Of a stretch of 64,000 bases of DNA, positions 35,861 through 46,166 are shown in pieces. The DNA is from Vibrio sp. RE86. GTDB lineage: Bacteria > Pseudomonadota > Gammaproteobacteria > Enterobacterales > Vibrionaceae. Numbering within the stretch: position 1 is the first letter of the stretch; each line of letters opens with the position of its first letter. The stretch lies in assembly GCF_013114545.1 (NCBI RefSeq), contig NZ_VTXI01000002.1, positions 62,001 through 126,000 on the forward strand. Reading direction: 5' to 3'. Position numbers and translations under genes: made by a program. Below the pieces are notes generated by a model. That model was not told where the DNA came from, did not search any database, and was given only the letters and a program-made list of their open reading frames with translations.

Positions 35861-35880
35861 GTTCGTTGGAGCTAGCTTTT
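35853..35880 (+). terminator. Terminator overlapping the stop of the 61-residue gene
   Basis: AAAGCTAG (35853-35860) pairs with CTAGCTTT (35872-35879) and a T-run follows. The stem includes the TAG stop codon. Confidence 0.7.
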
Positions 35881-35969
35881 GTTTCCACTCTTTTCGGTGA
35901 TGTTTCGAATTGGGTTGTAATTCTGTCCTGCCGTATATAGGGCAAGTTAGACAAAGGCTCTAGACATGA

Positions 35970-36001
35970 GTACGCCACTCTTGTTTGAAAGAGTGGCGTA
36001 C
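35970..36001. terminator. Perfect hairpin at the 3' end of the 893-residue gene
   Basis: GTACGCCACTCTT and AAGAGTGGCGTAC form a perfect 13-bp stem around GTTTGA. It is 37 bases beyond the minus-strand stop. No clear T-run follows in that direction, so it may be mainly a 3'-end protective hairpin. Confidence 0.6.
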
Positions 36002-36038
36002 AGTTTATTATGTAACGTGTTGTTAATGTTTCAAAGGG

Positions 36039-38720
36039 CTAGTGTGTCGTAAAGAAACCTATTTTTATATAGTCTTCTTTTGCGCCGTTTGTGTTGGTGT
36101 CTGTAGCCATGTACATCCCAAACTCATACACAGGGAACTCTTCGCTGACGTCAAATCCGTGGACTCGACCATAATAGCCTTGAGAGCCACTCCATGAACG
36201 GGTGGTTAACGTTTCTAAACCTTTTGTATATGACTTGCTTTTGCCAAAACCAAAGTTTTTAAAGTTCGCTCCTACCTTTACTGTCTGGGTGAGGGACTCC
36301 CCATTCCCCTGACCTTTTTCTAAATAAGTGGTTACAGTCATACCCACTTCCAAGTATTGGTCAGGTGTTGGAGGAGGAGAGTGATATGTGCTTTCTTGTG
36401 CATCTGGATATTTCTCATAGATATCGGGCAACTTTGGATATTCTTGAGGTATTCCTTTAGGAGCAAATAGATGATCATAGGAAAACAGTTTCCCTCCAGT
36501 GTCACTGTTTACTTGGTTATATTTTGTAAGGTTTACATAGGAACTCAATGGTGTTCTAGGAAACATATATTTCGTAGTAGTGCCGATAGCATCCGCTAAC
36601 TCATTTGGAGCTGTAAGTATTTTGTATTCATAACTGTCAAATGGAGTGACTTCAAAGTGAAGAAAGGCGTCTCCGGCTGTATTACCTGCTATGTTTGAGG
36701 TGGTTTTAGTTACGGAGAGTTGCTGACTAAAGATGTCACTAATCGTTGAGCTTGTCGCATACTCGAATACTGGAGACGTTACTTCAGAAGTTGTCCCTGA
36801 TGAAGACGTTGAAGTCAGGCTATATGAATCCCCCGTTTCAGTTGAGTGATAAAACTCTTGGGTAGGTTCCATTGATTCGAATAAACTCGCGTAGTATGGA
36901 ACGGCATCCATTGCTTCAAGCAGGATTGGAGGTGATATTTTTACTTCGTGTCCACCTGCATGTCTCGCATTGATTGACACTTGGTTAGGGTCAACCGCAT
37001 TCAAGCTCGGGTAAGCAGAATGATAGTGGGTTGCGATCTTCACTTTAGCGCTAGGAAAAAATGGAGGTTGTGAAATGTGACTTCGGTCTAAACCAGATTT
37101 ATATCCGTAAAAATTATCACCTGTGCCTTCAACATCTTCAAATATGCTATTGTCTACATCGATCAGTTGCACAGTTCGAAGTGAGTATTTAGCGCTGTCT
37201 CTATTTATTCTAGCGAGTATCAACTCTTCACCTTCAGAACGAACTATCTGCGATTCTGAGGGGGATGCAGTTAATATGTTGTCTTGAGTTTGGTATTCGT
37301 TAAAGTCCTCTGAAAAGTTACCTACTTGCCACTCAAGTGTTACATTTGGCGAATCACCTAGATTCCATCGGCCAACGTTGGATAATTTATTGGCTTGAGA
37401 TGGGTCAAAAACAAATATTTTACTAGCATAGGCGATGTAGTCTTGACCTATACCAAGTAGGTCAGCTGCTGCAATGGATGTTTGAGCATAGAAGCTTTCC
37501 TCTTTCCACTTACTTTCACTCCAATTAAAGACAGCGAAAGGTTCTGAAGAATAGGTCTCACTGTCTATTTCATTGATATTAATTACATGGGTAGCTAGCT
37601 GGGGCTGTATGTTTGAATTAATTCCGCCCAGGATCAATTGATCAGTCTTTCGTCCGTCGATCTTCGCACTTGTTATTGCTTGAGGGCAGAAAGTTTCAGA
37701 TAAGTTGGCATAGGTGCTATTGATGAGGGTGTTGTAGTCCTTCGTGCCAAGCTTGACTATGCTTACTTCGCGCTCGGAGCAGTGCTTTGCTTCAGCGGGT
37801 TTATCCAGGTCCCAAGGGTAAGCATATGAACGTTTGAGGAACATTAACTGTTCGCCGGGCTCCGTTCTAAACTCTCCTTTAGCAAGGGATATGCTACCGT
37901 ACCCAGATAAAGAGAACTCTGGAGAGATAGCATAGGAAGCAGGGAGTGCACTACCTGATGAACCAGTCAGGTTTTCAAGAACAAACACATATACGCGACC
38001 ATTATAAGAGATTGCAAGCAGTTCAGAATATCCATCTGAATCAGTGTCTAAAAAGATGGATTTAAGTCTATGTGTCTGTTGAAGCTTTTCTCCACTTGGA
38101 ATGGGGAAGTTACTGCTTGTGTCGGTAAGTAGTATGTTTGATACCTTACCTTCCTGTGTATCAAATGTCAGGTGGAGTTTAGCAATATCATCTGATCTAA
38201 CGAGCTCTAAGATCGCACTACCACTAGCGAGTGATGTCGCCTTTTCTCCATAGAGAAAGGTTGTGTGGTGAATATTTGATCTCAGAACTTCCCCTTCTAC
38301 AACCCCTTTTCCAAAACTATGAGATTGTCCGGCTGATAAGTCATTTTGATTATCAATATAACTAACACTTTCTAATGGAAGCTGGTTCTCGCTTACTCCG
38401 TACGGGTCAGTTTGGTAAAACAAGTAGTCTTGGGCTTCTTCATTTTTAGGGTAATTTGTAAAGCCCAGCTGATCCTGAACGACTGGGGTAATAAAGGTTT
38501 CTTGTGGCGTATAGTTTGAATCAGGCAAACCATTTACCGGGTCGAACGGTCGTTTATCCACGGAATAAATGTTGAATCCGAGCTGATGAAGTACTTCTGT
38601 ATACTCATCATTGTCAATGGGTATTTCTGCAAAGCTTGTGCTGGCATACGTTGTAAAAGTGGATGCAGTGAGTGCAATGCTAAGTAGTGAATGCGAAAAT
38701 AGACACCTATGTATGATCAT
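36039..38720 (-). CDS. Large secreted protein of unknown function (893 residues)
   Basis: This protein starts with a Sec signal peptide ending about TSFAE. The N-terminal half has Asp-rich repeats such as FLDTDSDGYSELL and RKTDQLILGG that recall FG-GAP/VCBS propeller blades. The C-terminal part (about residues 620-893) is rich in Ser/Thr with alternating patterns, including SYSLTSTSSSGTTSEV and VTTYLEKGQGNGESLTQTV, a style seen in beta-hairpin pore formers, but I cannot prove homology. It is AT-richer than its neighbours and has no obvious partner gene. Confidence 0.85.
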   Translation of the reverse strand: MIIHRCLFSHSLLSIALTASTFTTYASTSFAEIPIDNDEYTEVLHQLGFNIYSVDKRPFDPVNGLPDSNYTPQETFITPVVQDQLGFTNYPKNEEAQDYLFYQTDPYGVSENQLPLESVSYIDNQNDLSAGQSHSFGKGVVEGEVLRSNIHHTTFLYGEKATSLASGSAILELVRSDDIAKLHLTFDTQEGKVSNILLTDTSSNFPIPSGEKLQQTHRLKSIFLDTDSDGYSELLAISYNGRVYVFVLENLTGSSGSALPASYAISPEFSLSGYGSISLAKGEFRTEPGEQLMFLKRSYAYPWDLDKPAEAKHCSEREVSIVKLGTKDYNTLINSTYANLSETFCPQAITSAKIDGRKTDQLILGGINSNIQPQLATHVININEIDSETYSSEPFAVFNWSESKWKEESFYAQTSIAAADLLGIGQDYIAYASKIFVFDPSQANKLSNVGRWNLGDSPNVTLEWQVGNFSEDFNEYQTQDNILTASPSESQIVRSEGEELILARINRDSAKYSLRTVQLIDVDNSIFEDVEGTGDNFYGYKSGLDRSHISQPPFFPSAKVKIATHYHSAYPSLNAVDPNQVSINARHAGGHEVKISPPILLEAMDAVPYYASLFESMEPTQEFYHSTETGDSYSLTSTSSSGTTSEVTSPVFEYATSSTISDIFSQQLSVTKTTSNIAGNTAGDAFLHFEVTPFDSYEYKILTAPNELADAIGTTTKYMFPRTPLSSYVNLTKYNQVNSDTGGKLFSYDHLFAPKGIPQEYPKLPDIYEKYPDAQESTYHSPPPTPDQYLEVGMTVTTYLEKGQGNGESLTQTVKVGANFKNFGFGKSKSYTKGLETLTTRSWSGSQGYYGRVHGFDVSEEFPVYEFGMYMATDTNTNGAKEDYIKIGFFTTH

Positions 38721-38915
38721 TTATAGTACTCCATGTTGAAATGACTGGTTGAATGGTATGCACTTATTTGCATTGTGTAAACAATCAATTAAATTTGTTG
38801 CATATTGGGGTCACTATGTCGTAAATGGAAATACCTGTTGTCAGAATGGCAACGAGCCAATCATTAGCCCATGCCCTATGATTCTCGCAAACGATTACCG
38901 TGAGCGAGATTTGTT

Positions 38916-40106
38916 ATGTCCCGATTTTTATTATGTAGCTTTGCCTTCGTCTTGCTGTATCCCACAGCCATTGACCTTTACTTGGTCGCACTTCCTCAGA
39001 TCGCAAGTGATCTGTCGGCGTCTGAGTCGCAACTTCATATCGCTTTTTCGATCTATTTAGCCGGTATGGCGACGACGATGATTTTTGTCGGTCGAGCAGC
39101 CGATAAATTTGGTCGTAAACCTGTTGCTATGATTGGAGCGACGATTTTTTCTATCGCTTCTTTGCTTGCAGGATCTGCAGAAACCAGTGATAGCTTTCTG
39201 ATGATGCGCTTTTTCCAAGGGGTGGGAGCTGCATGTTGTTACGTAGTGGCCTTTGCCATATTGCGTGACACTTTGGACGATCAGAAGCGCGCTAAAGTGC
39301 TGTCGATGCTAAACGGCATTACCTGCATGATCCCAGTGCTGGCTCCAGTGATCGGCAACCTTATTATGCTCAAATTCCCTTGGCCTGTACTTTTTACTGC
39401 CATGGCGATCATGGGTTTAGCGGTAGGGTTGATTGCCTGTTTTATTTTGAAAGAGACGTCACCAAAGACGTTTGAGGGAAATGCAACGGATGAACAAGAG
39501 GCGCAAGAGTCGTTATTTCATCGCTTTTTCCTATCACGAGTGATTTATACCTCTCTGGGTGTAACGGCCATTTTATCTTACGTGAATACTTCGCCAATGA
39601 TTGTAATGGACACATTAGGCTTTACTCGAGGTGAGTATTCAACGGCCATGGCGCTACTTGCGATGGTCGGGATGGCGACGTCGTTTTCAGCTCCGGTTTT
39701 GCTGTCGTACTTCAAACAAACGACCTTGATGATTGGCTCACAAACACTGAGTTTACTGTCGGCTATCGTTATTCTCGCGGCTCACTTGAATAGCGATAGC
39801 TCGACACTCTATATGATCGGGTTCGTGCTTCTGAGTATGGGTTTCTCAATGGGATTTGGTGTCGCGATGAGTCAAGCGCTCAGCCTGTTCTCACGTAAAG
39901 CGGGGTTAGCCAGTTCGATGTTGGGGATTGCTCAAGTATCGTGTTCGGCACTCTATATTTGGCTGATGGCCGTTTTGGGTGTGTCGGCTGTGATGATGTT
40001 AATTATTGCGTTGGTTACGAGTGGCGTTATCGGTCTCTCTCTAATATTATTATTTCCACATCAAAACGTTAGTGAACATCATGAAGAAAACCCTTGCCCG
40101 ACTTGA
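38916..40106 (+). CDS. mdtL: MFS drug-resistance transporter MdtL (Bcr/CflA type)
   Basis: This 396-residue, 12-helix inner-membrane drug:H+ antiporter matches E. coli MdtL along its length ([53 protein letters not shown]). The Bcr/CflA family exports drugs such as chloramphenicol. It overlaps the start of the LysR-type yidZ gene by 26 bases, the same gene order as in E. coli, which supports the assignment. Confidence 0.92.
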   Translation: MSRFLLCSFAFVLLYPTAIDLYLVALPQIASDLSASESQLHIAFSIYLAGMATTMIFVGRAADKFGRKPVAMIGATIFSIASLLAGSAETSDSFLMMRFFQGVGAACCYVVAFAILRDTLDDQKRAKVLSMLNGITCMIPVLAPVIGNLIMLKFPWPVLFTAMAIMGLAVGLIACFILKETSPKTFEGNATDEQEAQESLFHRFFLSRVIYTSLGVTAILSYVNTSPMIVMDTLGFTRGEYSTAMALLAMVGMATSFSAPVLLSYFKQTTLMIGSQTLSLLSAIVILAAHLNSDSSTLYMIGFVLLSMGFSMGFGVAMSQALSLFSRKAGLASSMLGIAQVSCSALYIWLMAVLGVSAVMMLIIALVTSGVIGLSLILLFPHQNVSEHHEENPCPT

Positions 40107-41037
40107 TCTCAATTTGCTGCTTACTCTGCAATTGCTGTTGCAAGAGCAGAGTGTCACCAAAGCGGCGAAAAAACTCAATGTAACGCCTTCAACAGTCAGC
40201 AAGTCTTTAGGCAAACTTCGTGATTGGTTTGATGACCCACTCTTTGTGAATACACCTCAAGGATTAAAGCCGACGACGCTTGCCAGCAGTATGCATGAGA
40301 GTCTGTCAGATTGGATGCAGATAGGCACACAGATCGCATCAAGACGAGGCGATGAAGCACCAAGTGGCGTCTCGTTTAATCTTGGGGTTGAATCGCCACT
40401 GTCATTGATCATGGTGGATGAACTGACCACACGTATTCACGATACATACCCAGATTCAAAGGTGAAATTTCATAACTGGGACTACGATTCGTTAGACGCG
40501 ATTACCCGCGGTGAGGTCGATATCGGTTTTACTGGTCGAGAGAGCCACCCTCGCTCTAAAGAGTCTCTCGACCTTCTGCCATACTTCATCAACTTTGAAG
40601 TGCTGTTTTCAGACTTACCAATGGTGTACGTAAGAAATGACCACCCAGCCTTGAAGCAAGAGTGGAACATGGAAACATTCCTTAGCTATGCCCACATCAA
40701 CGTGACGTGGGAGAAGAATGACAGCTGGGCGCTTGATGAAATATTGGTCGAGCAAGGCCACACTCGTAACGTCAGCCTAACGATGGCAAGCTTTGAGCAA
40801 GCGCTGTTCGTTGCAGAAAAACCAGGGCATGAAATGCTGACTACGGCGCCTAAATACTGTCAGCGTTATTGTGAACAGTTGCACCCCAATTTGATTGCGC
40901 TGCCCATCCCGATTGGTGAGGAATATCAGCACAAATTGTTGATCCCATTTACGATGATTTGGCACAAACGCAACAATCAAAACCCGAAGATCACTTGGCT
41001 CAGAGATACGATAAAAAGCCTCTATGGGAATGACTGA
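40081..41037 (+). CDS. yidZ: LysR-family regulator YidZ
   Basis: This 318-residue LysR-type regulator begins [18 protein letters not shown] and has the helix-turn-helix [20 protein letters not shown]. The sequence [20 protein letters not shown] is shared with E. coli YidZ. Its start lies inside mdtL, so the two are translationally linked. YidZ in E. coli has been linked to anaerobic nitric-oxide protection; its role here is unknown. I prefer the ATG at 40081 over a GTG at 40072. Confidence 0.9.
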   Translation: MKKTLARLDLNLLLTLQLLLQEQSVTKAAKKLNVTPSTVSKSLGKLRDWFDDPLFVNTPQGLKPTTLASSMHESLSDWMQIGTQIASRRGDEAPSGVSFNLGVESPLSLIMVDELTTRIHDTYPDSKVKFHNWDYDSLDAITRGEVDIGFTGRESHPRSKESLDLLPYFINFEVLFSDLPMVYVRNDHPALKQEWNMETFLSYAHINVTWEKNDSWALDEILVEQGHTRNVSLTMASFEQALFVAEKPGHEMLTTAPKYCQRYCEQLHPNLIALPIPIGEEYQHKLLIPFTMIWHKRNNQNPKITWLRDTIKSLYGND

Positions 41038-41168
41038 TCTTTCTGAATGAGCTGCTGAATAACATAGATTCCATTTTTTAAAATTTTAACTATAAATTCA
41101 GCACCTTAACTTGAAGAACTGCTATCTATGTACCAACCTTATTTCATAAGGATAAACAGGGGCTAGGT

Positions 41169-42776
41169 ATGCAGCTGACACGCACCGTCAACAAGGATGT
41201 CATTGGAAGGGTCATGGTCCCTTCTATTCTCATTAATTTGTTATCGCTCGCCGTTCCACTGACGGTTTTACAGATCTACGATCGAATTCTTCCCAATCAA
41301 AGCTACGGTACAGCAACATTATTACTTGTGGGTGCAGGCACGGCAGTGCTTCTAGAAGCTTTGATTCGATACATACGGAGTTGGTTACTGTCTGCCGCTG
41401 CGAGTAACACAGAGAAAACAACCTTCGATCAGCTCGTTTCGTCGGTGACGAATTCTCAACCTTATGCACTTCGGGAGCTTGGTGCTTCTGGTGTTGATAA
41501 CGGGCTTGCATCCATCTCTAAAGTGAGAGAGTGGTATTCAGGGGGCATCGTTGCCGGATTTATCGATCTCCCTTTCGCTTTGCTCTTCTTAGCTCTGGTT
41601 TATTACATCGGTGACAGCTTAGTGATGGTGCCGATCGCAGTATGGGGGCTCGCCAGTACGATTGTTTGGTTAGCTTCTATCAAATCCATACGTTTAGGTG
41701 AAATGGCATCCGAAAAAGAGCAGGAACGAAAAGGCTTTATGCTTCTTTTAGGACAAACGCTGCAAGGCATCAAGCGCCAAGCTGTTGAATCTAGACTGTT
41801 TAGTCAATTCAAACGTACCAATGATGCGCGTTCTCTATCGAAATCCAGTGAAGAACAACAAAATGCCTTTGCGCTGGAGTTTATTCAGCTTGCATCCCTG
41901 ATGACTTCGGTGGTGATCGTTATTACTGGTAGTCTTTGGGTGCTCGATGGCGACCTGACAACAGGTGGTTTGGCCGCATGTTCTATCTTATCTGGACGAG
42001 CGGTTGCTCCTTTAAGTGCGCTTATTGGGATGCGGGTAAAACTCAATACTATCCATACGGCCAACCAAGCTATCAGCCAAATCCAGCAGTTGCCTCAAGT
42101 GCCACCAGTGTCAAACGCCATTCAAGACGTGACTTCATTGCAGGTGCAAAACCTCACTATCGAACGTTACGGAAGCCAATACATGAGCTCTTTTGAGATT
42201 AAGCGAGGTGATATTGTCCACCTTGCCAGTGATGAAAGGCATCTCGACAGTTTTATGGCCAGTGCTATTGCGGGTGTTGATGAAGTTCAAAGTGGCGAAG
42301 TGCTGATAAACGACACGACATTACCGATTGAAACTCTCTCGGCGATGTCATCTTATGTTGGCGCTAAAGGTCAATTAGTGAGTGGATCTCTTCTCGATAA
42401 CCTGTGTGGCTTCGACCCTGAAAGAACAGAAAAAGCGCAAGACTATGCACGGAAACTAGGCTTAGGGACTAAGCTATCTCAGCTTAGTGAAGGGTTAGAA
42501 ACCAAAGTCGGCCATTCCCCGTCTAGCCCGCTTAGTATGGGTAACATCAAGCTGTTAAACATTGCGACCCAATTGGCTTCATCATCAAGTATTGTCGTCC
42601 TTGATAAGCCAGATGCTTCGCTGGATTTGGATGGATTAAACGCATTGTCTCAAGTGTTGAAGCAAGAGCAAGCTCAAGGGCGGATGATTGTGCTGGTGAG
42701 TCATTATCCAGGATTCATTGCTTTAGCGACGAAAAAAGTGGCAGTGGATGAAATCGCGCGAGGAGTGTCGGCATGA
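41169..42776 (+). CDS. Type I secretion ABC protein with a degenerate ATPase domain
   Basis: This 535-residue protein has a six-helix ABC exporter domain (about residues 20-300) and a nucleotide-binding domain. The Walker A loop is lost (DIVHLASDERHLDS instead of GxxGxGKST, near residue 352). The signature reads LSMGN, and the Walker B glutamate is replaced by lysine (VVLDKPDASLD). The H-loop SHYPG remains. It overlaps the next ABC gene by four bases. With that partner and an HlyD-type adaptor it should export the large adhesin encoded convergently. ATP hydrolysis by this half seems impossible. Confidence 0.9.
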   Translation: MQLTRTVNKDVIGRVMVPSILINLLSLAVPLTVLQIYDRILPNQSYGTATLLLVGAGTAVLLEALIRYIRSWLLSAAASNTEKTTFDQLVSSVTNSQPYALRELGASGVDNGLASISKVREWYSGGIVAGFIDLPFALLFLALVYYIGDSLVMVPIAVWGLASTIVWLASIKSIRLGEMASEKEQERKGFMLLLGQTLQGIKRQAVESRLFSQFKRTNDARSLSKSSEEQQNAFALEFIQLASLMTSVVIVITGSLWVLDGDLTTGGLAACSILSGRAVAPLSALIGMRVKLNTIHTANQAISQIQQLPQVPPVSNAIQDVTSLQVQNLTIERYGSQYMSSFEIKRGDIVHLASDERHLDSFMASAIAGVDEVQSGEVLINDTTLPIETLSAMSSYVGAKGQLVSGSLLDNLCGFDPERTEKAQDYARKLGLGTKLSQLSEGLETKVGHSPSSPLSMGNIKLLNIATQLASSSSIVVLDKPDASLDLDGLNALSQVLKQEQAQGRMIVLVSHYPGFIALATKKVAVDEIARGVSA

Positions 42777-44803
42777 TGAACAGTTATGAACAAGCCGCAA
42801 TTTCGCTGCTGAAGAACTTAGAAGTCAGCAGCAACATACAGTTATTCTCCAAGCAGTGGATTGATGAAAATGGCTTAGAAAACACGGACGAGCTGCTCTC
42901 TCTTCTTGATAGAATTCACTTACCTTACGAAATAGTACCTAAACTCCTTCCAGAACATGAGTCCAAGCAGGTTTTGCTGTTTTTTGATGATGAACAGGTT
43001 GATGTCCTTGAGGGCTTTGCAGCAAAGAGTGGTGAAAAAGGTGCGACGTTCTATTTAGTTGCGCTGGGGCTACCGCTGGAAAAGCACTCTGTTGATTGGG
43101 TTGGTGAACGTCTGAATGCGTTCAAACCCATCTTACCTAAACTCCTATTTATTAGCCTGTTTACCAACCTTTTTGCGTTGGCGATCCCGTTTATTACCAT
43201 GTCGATTTATGACCATGTCATCGGTGGTGACGCCGCCCACGAACTATCGGGGATTGCAATTGGCGCCGCCTTGCTGTTTGCCATGATGGGACTGCTTCGA
43301 ACGCTTCGGAGTCGAGTGCTCGTCAGCTTGTCTAACAGACTAAGTCGAGAGGTTTCCCAAGCCTTAATCAAAAAGCTGTTGAAGAACTCCTATTCTCAAA
43401 ACCAACAGTCCACAGTGTCAAACCAGCAGAACCAAATACTTCTTTCTGAGAGGCTATCGGGGGTGTTGTCAGGCCCGTTGGGCAGTGCACTGTTTGACCT
43501 TCCATTTGTAGTGATTTTTATCTTGGCGATTGGGCTGTTAGGTGGCTGGCTGGTGCTTGTCCCAATAGTGGCATTAACAATGTATTTATTACTTGCTCAG
43601 CGAGCGATTTACTCGTCACGAAAAAGCTCTATGCAATCAACCATCGCGGGTACTAACAGGCAGAATCTAGTCAACGAGATTTCTTCTAAACTCGTCTATC
43701 TGCGTAGCTCAGGCTTCGCGCACTATTGGCTCAAGCGTTTTGACAAAGCAAATTTCTTAGCTTCAAAAGTGGGCTTCGAACAAGCGATTAAACAGCATAG
43801 ATACACCTCGATGTATTATGCGATCACGCTAGGTTCGACTATCGCTGTTATGGGATTAGGGGTCGGCCTTATCTTTGAGGAGGTATTAAGTCCGGGTGGC
43901 TTGATTGCTTCTATGATGTTGATCTCGCGTGTGACTGGGCCTGCCCAAATGCTGGCAAACAGTGCCTCACGGTTTTCGAGCTTCAATCAGTCCAAAGCGC
44001 AAATTAATCGATTGTTAACCCAGCCGTCTGAACGTGATTTTAGTTACCAGCATCATGCCTTACCTAAGCAAGCCCCTGAGATTAAGGTGGATCAAGTCAC
44101 TTTTCGATACCCTAAGCAGTCACGACCTGCGCTTTCTGCTGTCAGCTTTGCGGTGGAAAGTGGGGAAGTTATTGCCATTGCAGGGCCTTCGAGCAGCGGT
44201 AAATCAACGCTTCTGGAGATCCTTTCGGGTTTACAACAAGCTCAAAATGGGACCATTGATCTTAATGGCGTGAACCTATCTCAATATGACCCACAGCTTT
44301 ATCGCCATTGGTGTTTCATTCGTGCGGCATACCCAGACCTTCTTTCTTTGTCAGTACGTGAATGGCTGTCTGATGGTAACCAAGTGAGTGATGATGAGAT
44401 GATCCAAGCGCTTAATCTGGTCGGCGGAAAAGCTTGGTTTGATACTCTTCCTGATGGCTTAGATACAGTTATCAGCTCGCTTATCCCAGATAGCCTTTTT
44501 GATATTTTATCTGGAACGGTTGCTCAGGTGCTTATTGATGCTAAAGCTTTGGTGTTTGACTACAAGCTCATGCTAATGGACAACCCCGTGCCCGATTATC
44601 ACCCAAGGGCGAAACGTGTGTTTAGTGAGTTTGTTAACCAAAAACGCGGTAAGTCGACCATTATCTTTACATCTCACGACCCCGATCTAATCAAGCTAGC
44701 CGACAAAGTGGTCATTCTAAATGAAGGTGCGGTGGTCTATGCCGGACCGATGGAAGAGTCGAGCGAACAACCAAACGTCAGTAAAGAGGTATCGAATGGC
44801 TAA
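42773..44803 (+). CDS. Type I secretion ABC protein with an N-terminal C39-like domain, partly degenerate
   Basis: This 676-residue protein starts with a C39-like domain lacking a catalytic Cys (about residues 1-125). An exporter membrane domain and a nucleotide-binding domain follow. Walker A (GPSSSGKST, near 471) is intact. The Q-loop glutamine is lost (CFIRAAYPD), the signature reads LSGTV, and the Walker B glutamate is asparagine (LMLMDNPVPD). The H-loop (TSHDPD) is kept. As the upstream partner has no Walker A, the pair's ATPase cycle looks weak or unusual. Chance errors are unlikely because the frame is intact throughout. Confidence 0.9.
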   Translation: MMNSYEQAAISLLKNLEVSSNIQLFSKQWIDENGLENTDELLSLLDRIHLPYEIVPKLLPEHESKQVLLFFDDEQVDVLEGFAAKSGEKGATFYLVALGLPLEKHSVDWVGERLNAFKPILPKLLFISLFTNLFALAIPFITMSIYDHVIGGDAAHELSGIAIGAALLFAMMGLLRTLRSRVLVSLSNRLSREVSQALIKKLLKNSYSQNQQSTVSNQQNQILLSERLSGVLSGPLGSALFDLPFVVIFILAIGLLGGWLVLVPIVALTMYLLLAQRAIYSSRKSSMQSTIAGTNRQNLVNEISSKLVYLRSSGFAHYWLKRFDKANFLASKVGFEQAIKQHRYTSMYYAITLGSTIAVMGLGVGLIFEEVLSPGGLIASMMLISRVTGPAQMLANSASRFSSFNQSKAQINRLLTQPSERDFSYQHHALPKQAPEIKVDQVTFRYPKQSRPALSAVSFAVESGEVIAIAGPSSSGKSTLLEILSGLQQAQNGTIDLNGVNLSQYDPQLYRHWCFIRAAYPDLLSLSVREWLSDGNQVSDDEMIQALNLVGGKAWFDTLPDGLDTVISSLIPDSLFDILSGTVAQVLIDAKALVFDYKLMLMDNPVPDYHPRAKRVFSEFVNQKRGKSTIIFTSHDPDLIKLADKVVILNEGAVVYAGPMEESSEQPNVSKEVSNG

Positions 44804-46091
44804 ACATGAATATGGCGAGTTGGTGGAATCTAAGTCAACCGCGAGAGCCCTAGCAATGGCAACTTGGGCGGTAGCAATTTGTGTGGTTGCGTTTGTTGTG
44901 TGGTCTTTGATGACTCAGGTGGATGAGATTGCAAAGGCGAAAGGTGCGGTTATCCCTGAAGGGGAAAGGCAAGTCCTTCAGAGTGAGATCGGCGGCAAAC
45001 TTAAACGTGTTCTGGTTAACGAAGGGGACTTAGTTGAACAGGGACAACCGCTGGTGGAGTTTGATGCGACTTTCCAAAAGACAACCTTAGATGAGCTTAA
45101 ATCACAGCAGGTTACCTTGTCGTTGAGCATCGAGCGGATGAATGCGTTATTGGATCAAAGAGAGCCTGACTTTTCTTTGTACATGGTGGAATACCCATCT
45201 TTGGTGAGTGAACAGCAGGCGCAGCTCAGTGCGCAGAAGGCTCTGTTCTACCAACAACGAGTGGTATTAGAAAAAGACAGCGAACAAATTGCCGAGCAAC
45301 TACGCTCGGTTAATAAAGCGCTACCGTCTTATGAGAAGCAGTTATTGGCGACCAAACAAGAGCTCAATATTCTTGAAAAGGGCTTTAAGTCCGGAAACAT
45401 CTCTCGTTTAAGAGTGCTAGAGATGAGGCAGAAGCTTGCGGGTATCGAGCAGCAGATTGCAGAAACGACGGGTAAACGTTCCGTGCTTGAAAAGCAGGCA
45501 GCGACCAATGAGCAAAAAATTGAGCAGCTCCTCGCAGAAGCGCGAGTTAAGGTGAGTGATGAACGTTCGAAAGCGGTTTCTGATCTTTCAGCGCTGAATG
45601 CTCGTGTGCGTTCGAGTGAAGCGAAGGTTTCAAATACCGTGGTGATTTCCCCACTCAAAGGGTTAGTTCAAAGTGTTCCAAGTACACAAGTCGGGGGCGT
45701 GATTCAGCCCGGCGGAACAGTGGTTGAGATTGTCCCTTTGACAGGCAAAGCAGACTTTAAAGCGAAATTATCTCCAAGAGATATTGGCTTTGTCCGAGAG
45801 GGGCAGCCTGTTCGAGTTAAGGTGGACGCGTTCGATTACAGCCGATTTGGAGCTTTGCAGGGAAAAGTGGAAAAGATATCACCAACAACCAGTCAAAGTG
45901 AGCGAGGTGAGATTTTTTATGAGGTCGTTGTCTCGGTAGATAAACCTTACTTCCACGATGACCCTGAGCGCTTCTCTATTCTGCCCGGAATGACGGGAGA
46001 AGCGGATATTACCACCGGTGAGAAGTCTGTCTTTCAGTACCTTTGGAAGCCAATTTACACCAATGTGAGTGTCGCTTTTGGTGAACGATAG
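44796..46091 (+). CDS. HlyD-type membrane fusion protein of the type I secretion system
   Basis: This 431-residue adaptor has one N-terminal membrane helix (about residues 22-45), then a lipoyl/barrel half, a long coiled-coil (about 100-275) and the HlyD C-terminal domain (SVAFGER end). It links the ABC exporter to an outer-membrane channel, which is not encoded here and is presumably TolC. The ATG at 44796 follows AGAGGT and overlaps the ABC gene's stop region. Confidence 0.92.
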   Translation: MAKHEYGELVESKSTARALAMATWAVAICVVAFVVWSLMTQVDEIAKAKGAVIPEGERQVLQSEIGGKLKRVLVNEGDLVEQGQPLVEFDATFQKTTLDELKSQQVTLSLSIERMNALLDQREPDFSLYMVEYPSLVSEQQAQLSAQKALFYQQRVVLEKDSEQIAEQLRSVNKALPSYEKQLLATKQELNILEKGFKSGNISRLRVLEMRQKLAGIEQQIAETTGKRSVLEKQAATNEQKIEQLLAEARVKVSDERSKAVSDLSALNARVRSSEAKVSNTVVISPLKGLVQSVPSTQVGGVIQPGGTVVEIVPLTGKADFKAKLSPRDIGFVREGQPVRVKVDAFDYSRFGALQGKVEKISPTTSQSERGEIFYEVVVSVDKPYFHDDPERFSILPGMTGEADITTGEKSVFQYLWKPIYTNVSVAFGER

Positions 46092-46113
46092 GCGAGCCTA
46101 AAACAGAGATACC

Positions 46114-46144
46114 AAAACGGGCAGCAAATTCGCTGCCCGTTTTT
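46114..46144. terminator. Bidirectional intrinsic terminator
   Basis: AAAACGGGCAGC and GCTGCCCGTTTT form a 12-bp stem around AAATTC with T-runs. It separates the secretion operon from the converging adhesin gene. Confidence 0.93.
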
Positions 46145-46166
46145 ATTGGCTAAATGTTAATTAAGC

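Noticed and set aside
36039..38720. Calling the 893-residue protein an aerolysin-type toxin
   Set aside because: The alternating Ser/Thr pattern is suggestive only; no diagnostic motif was found.
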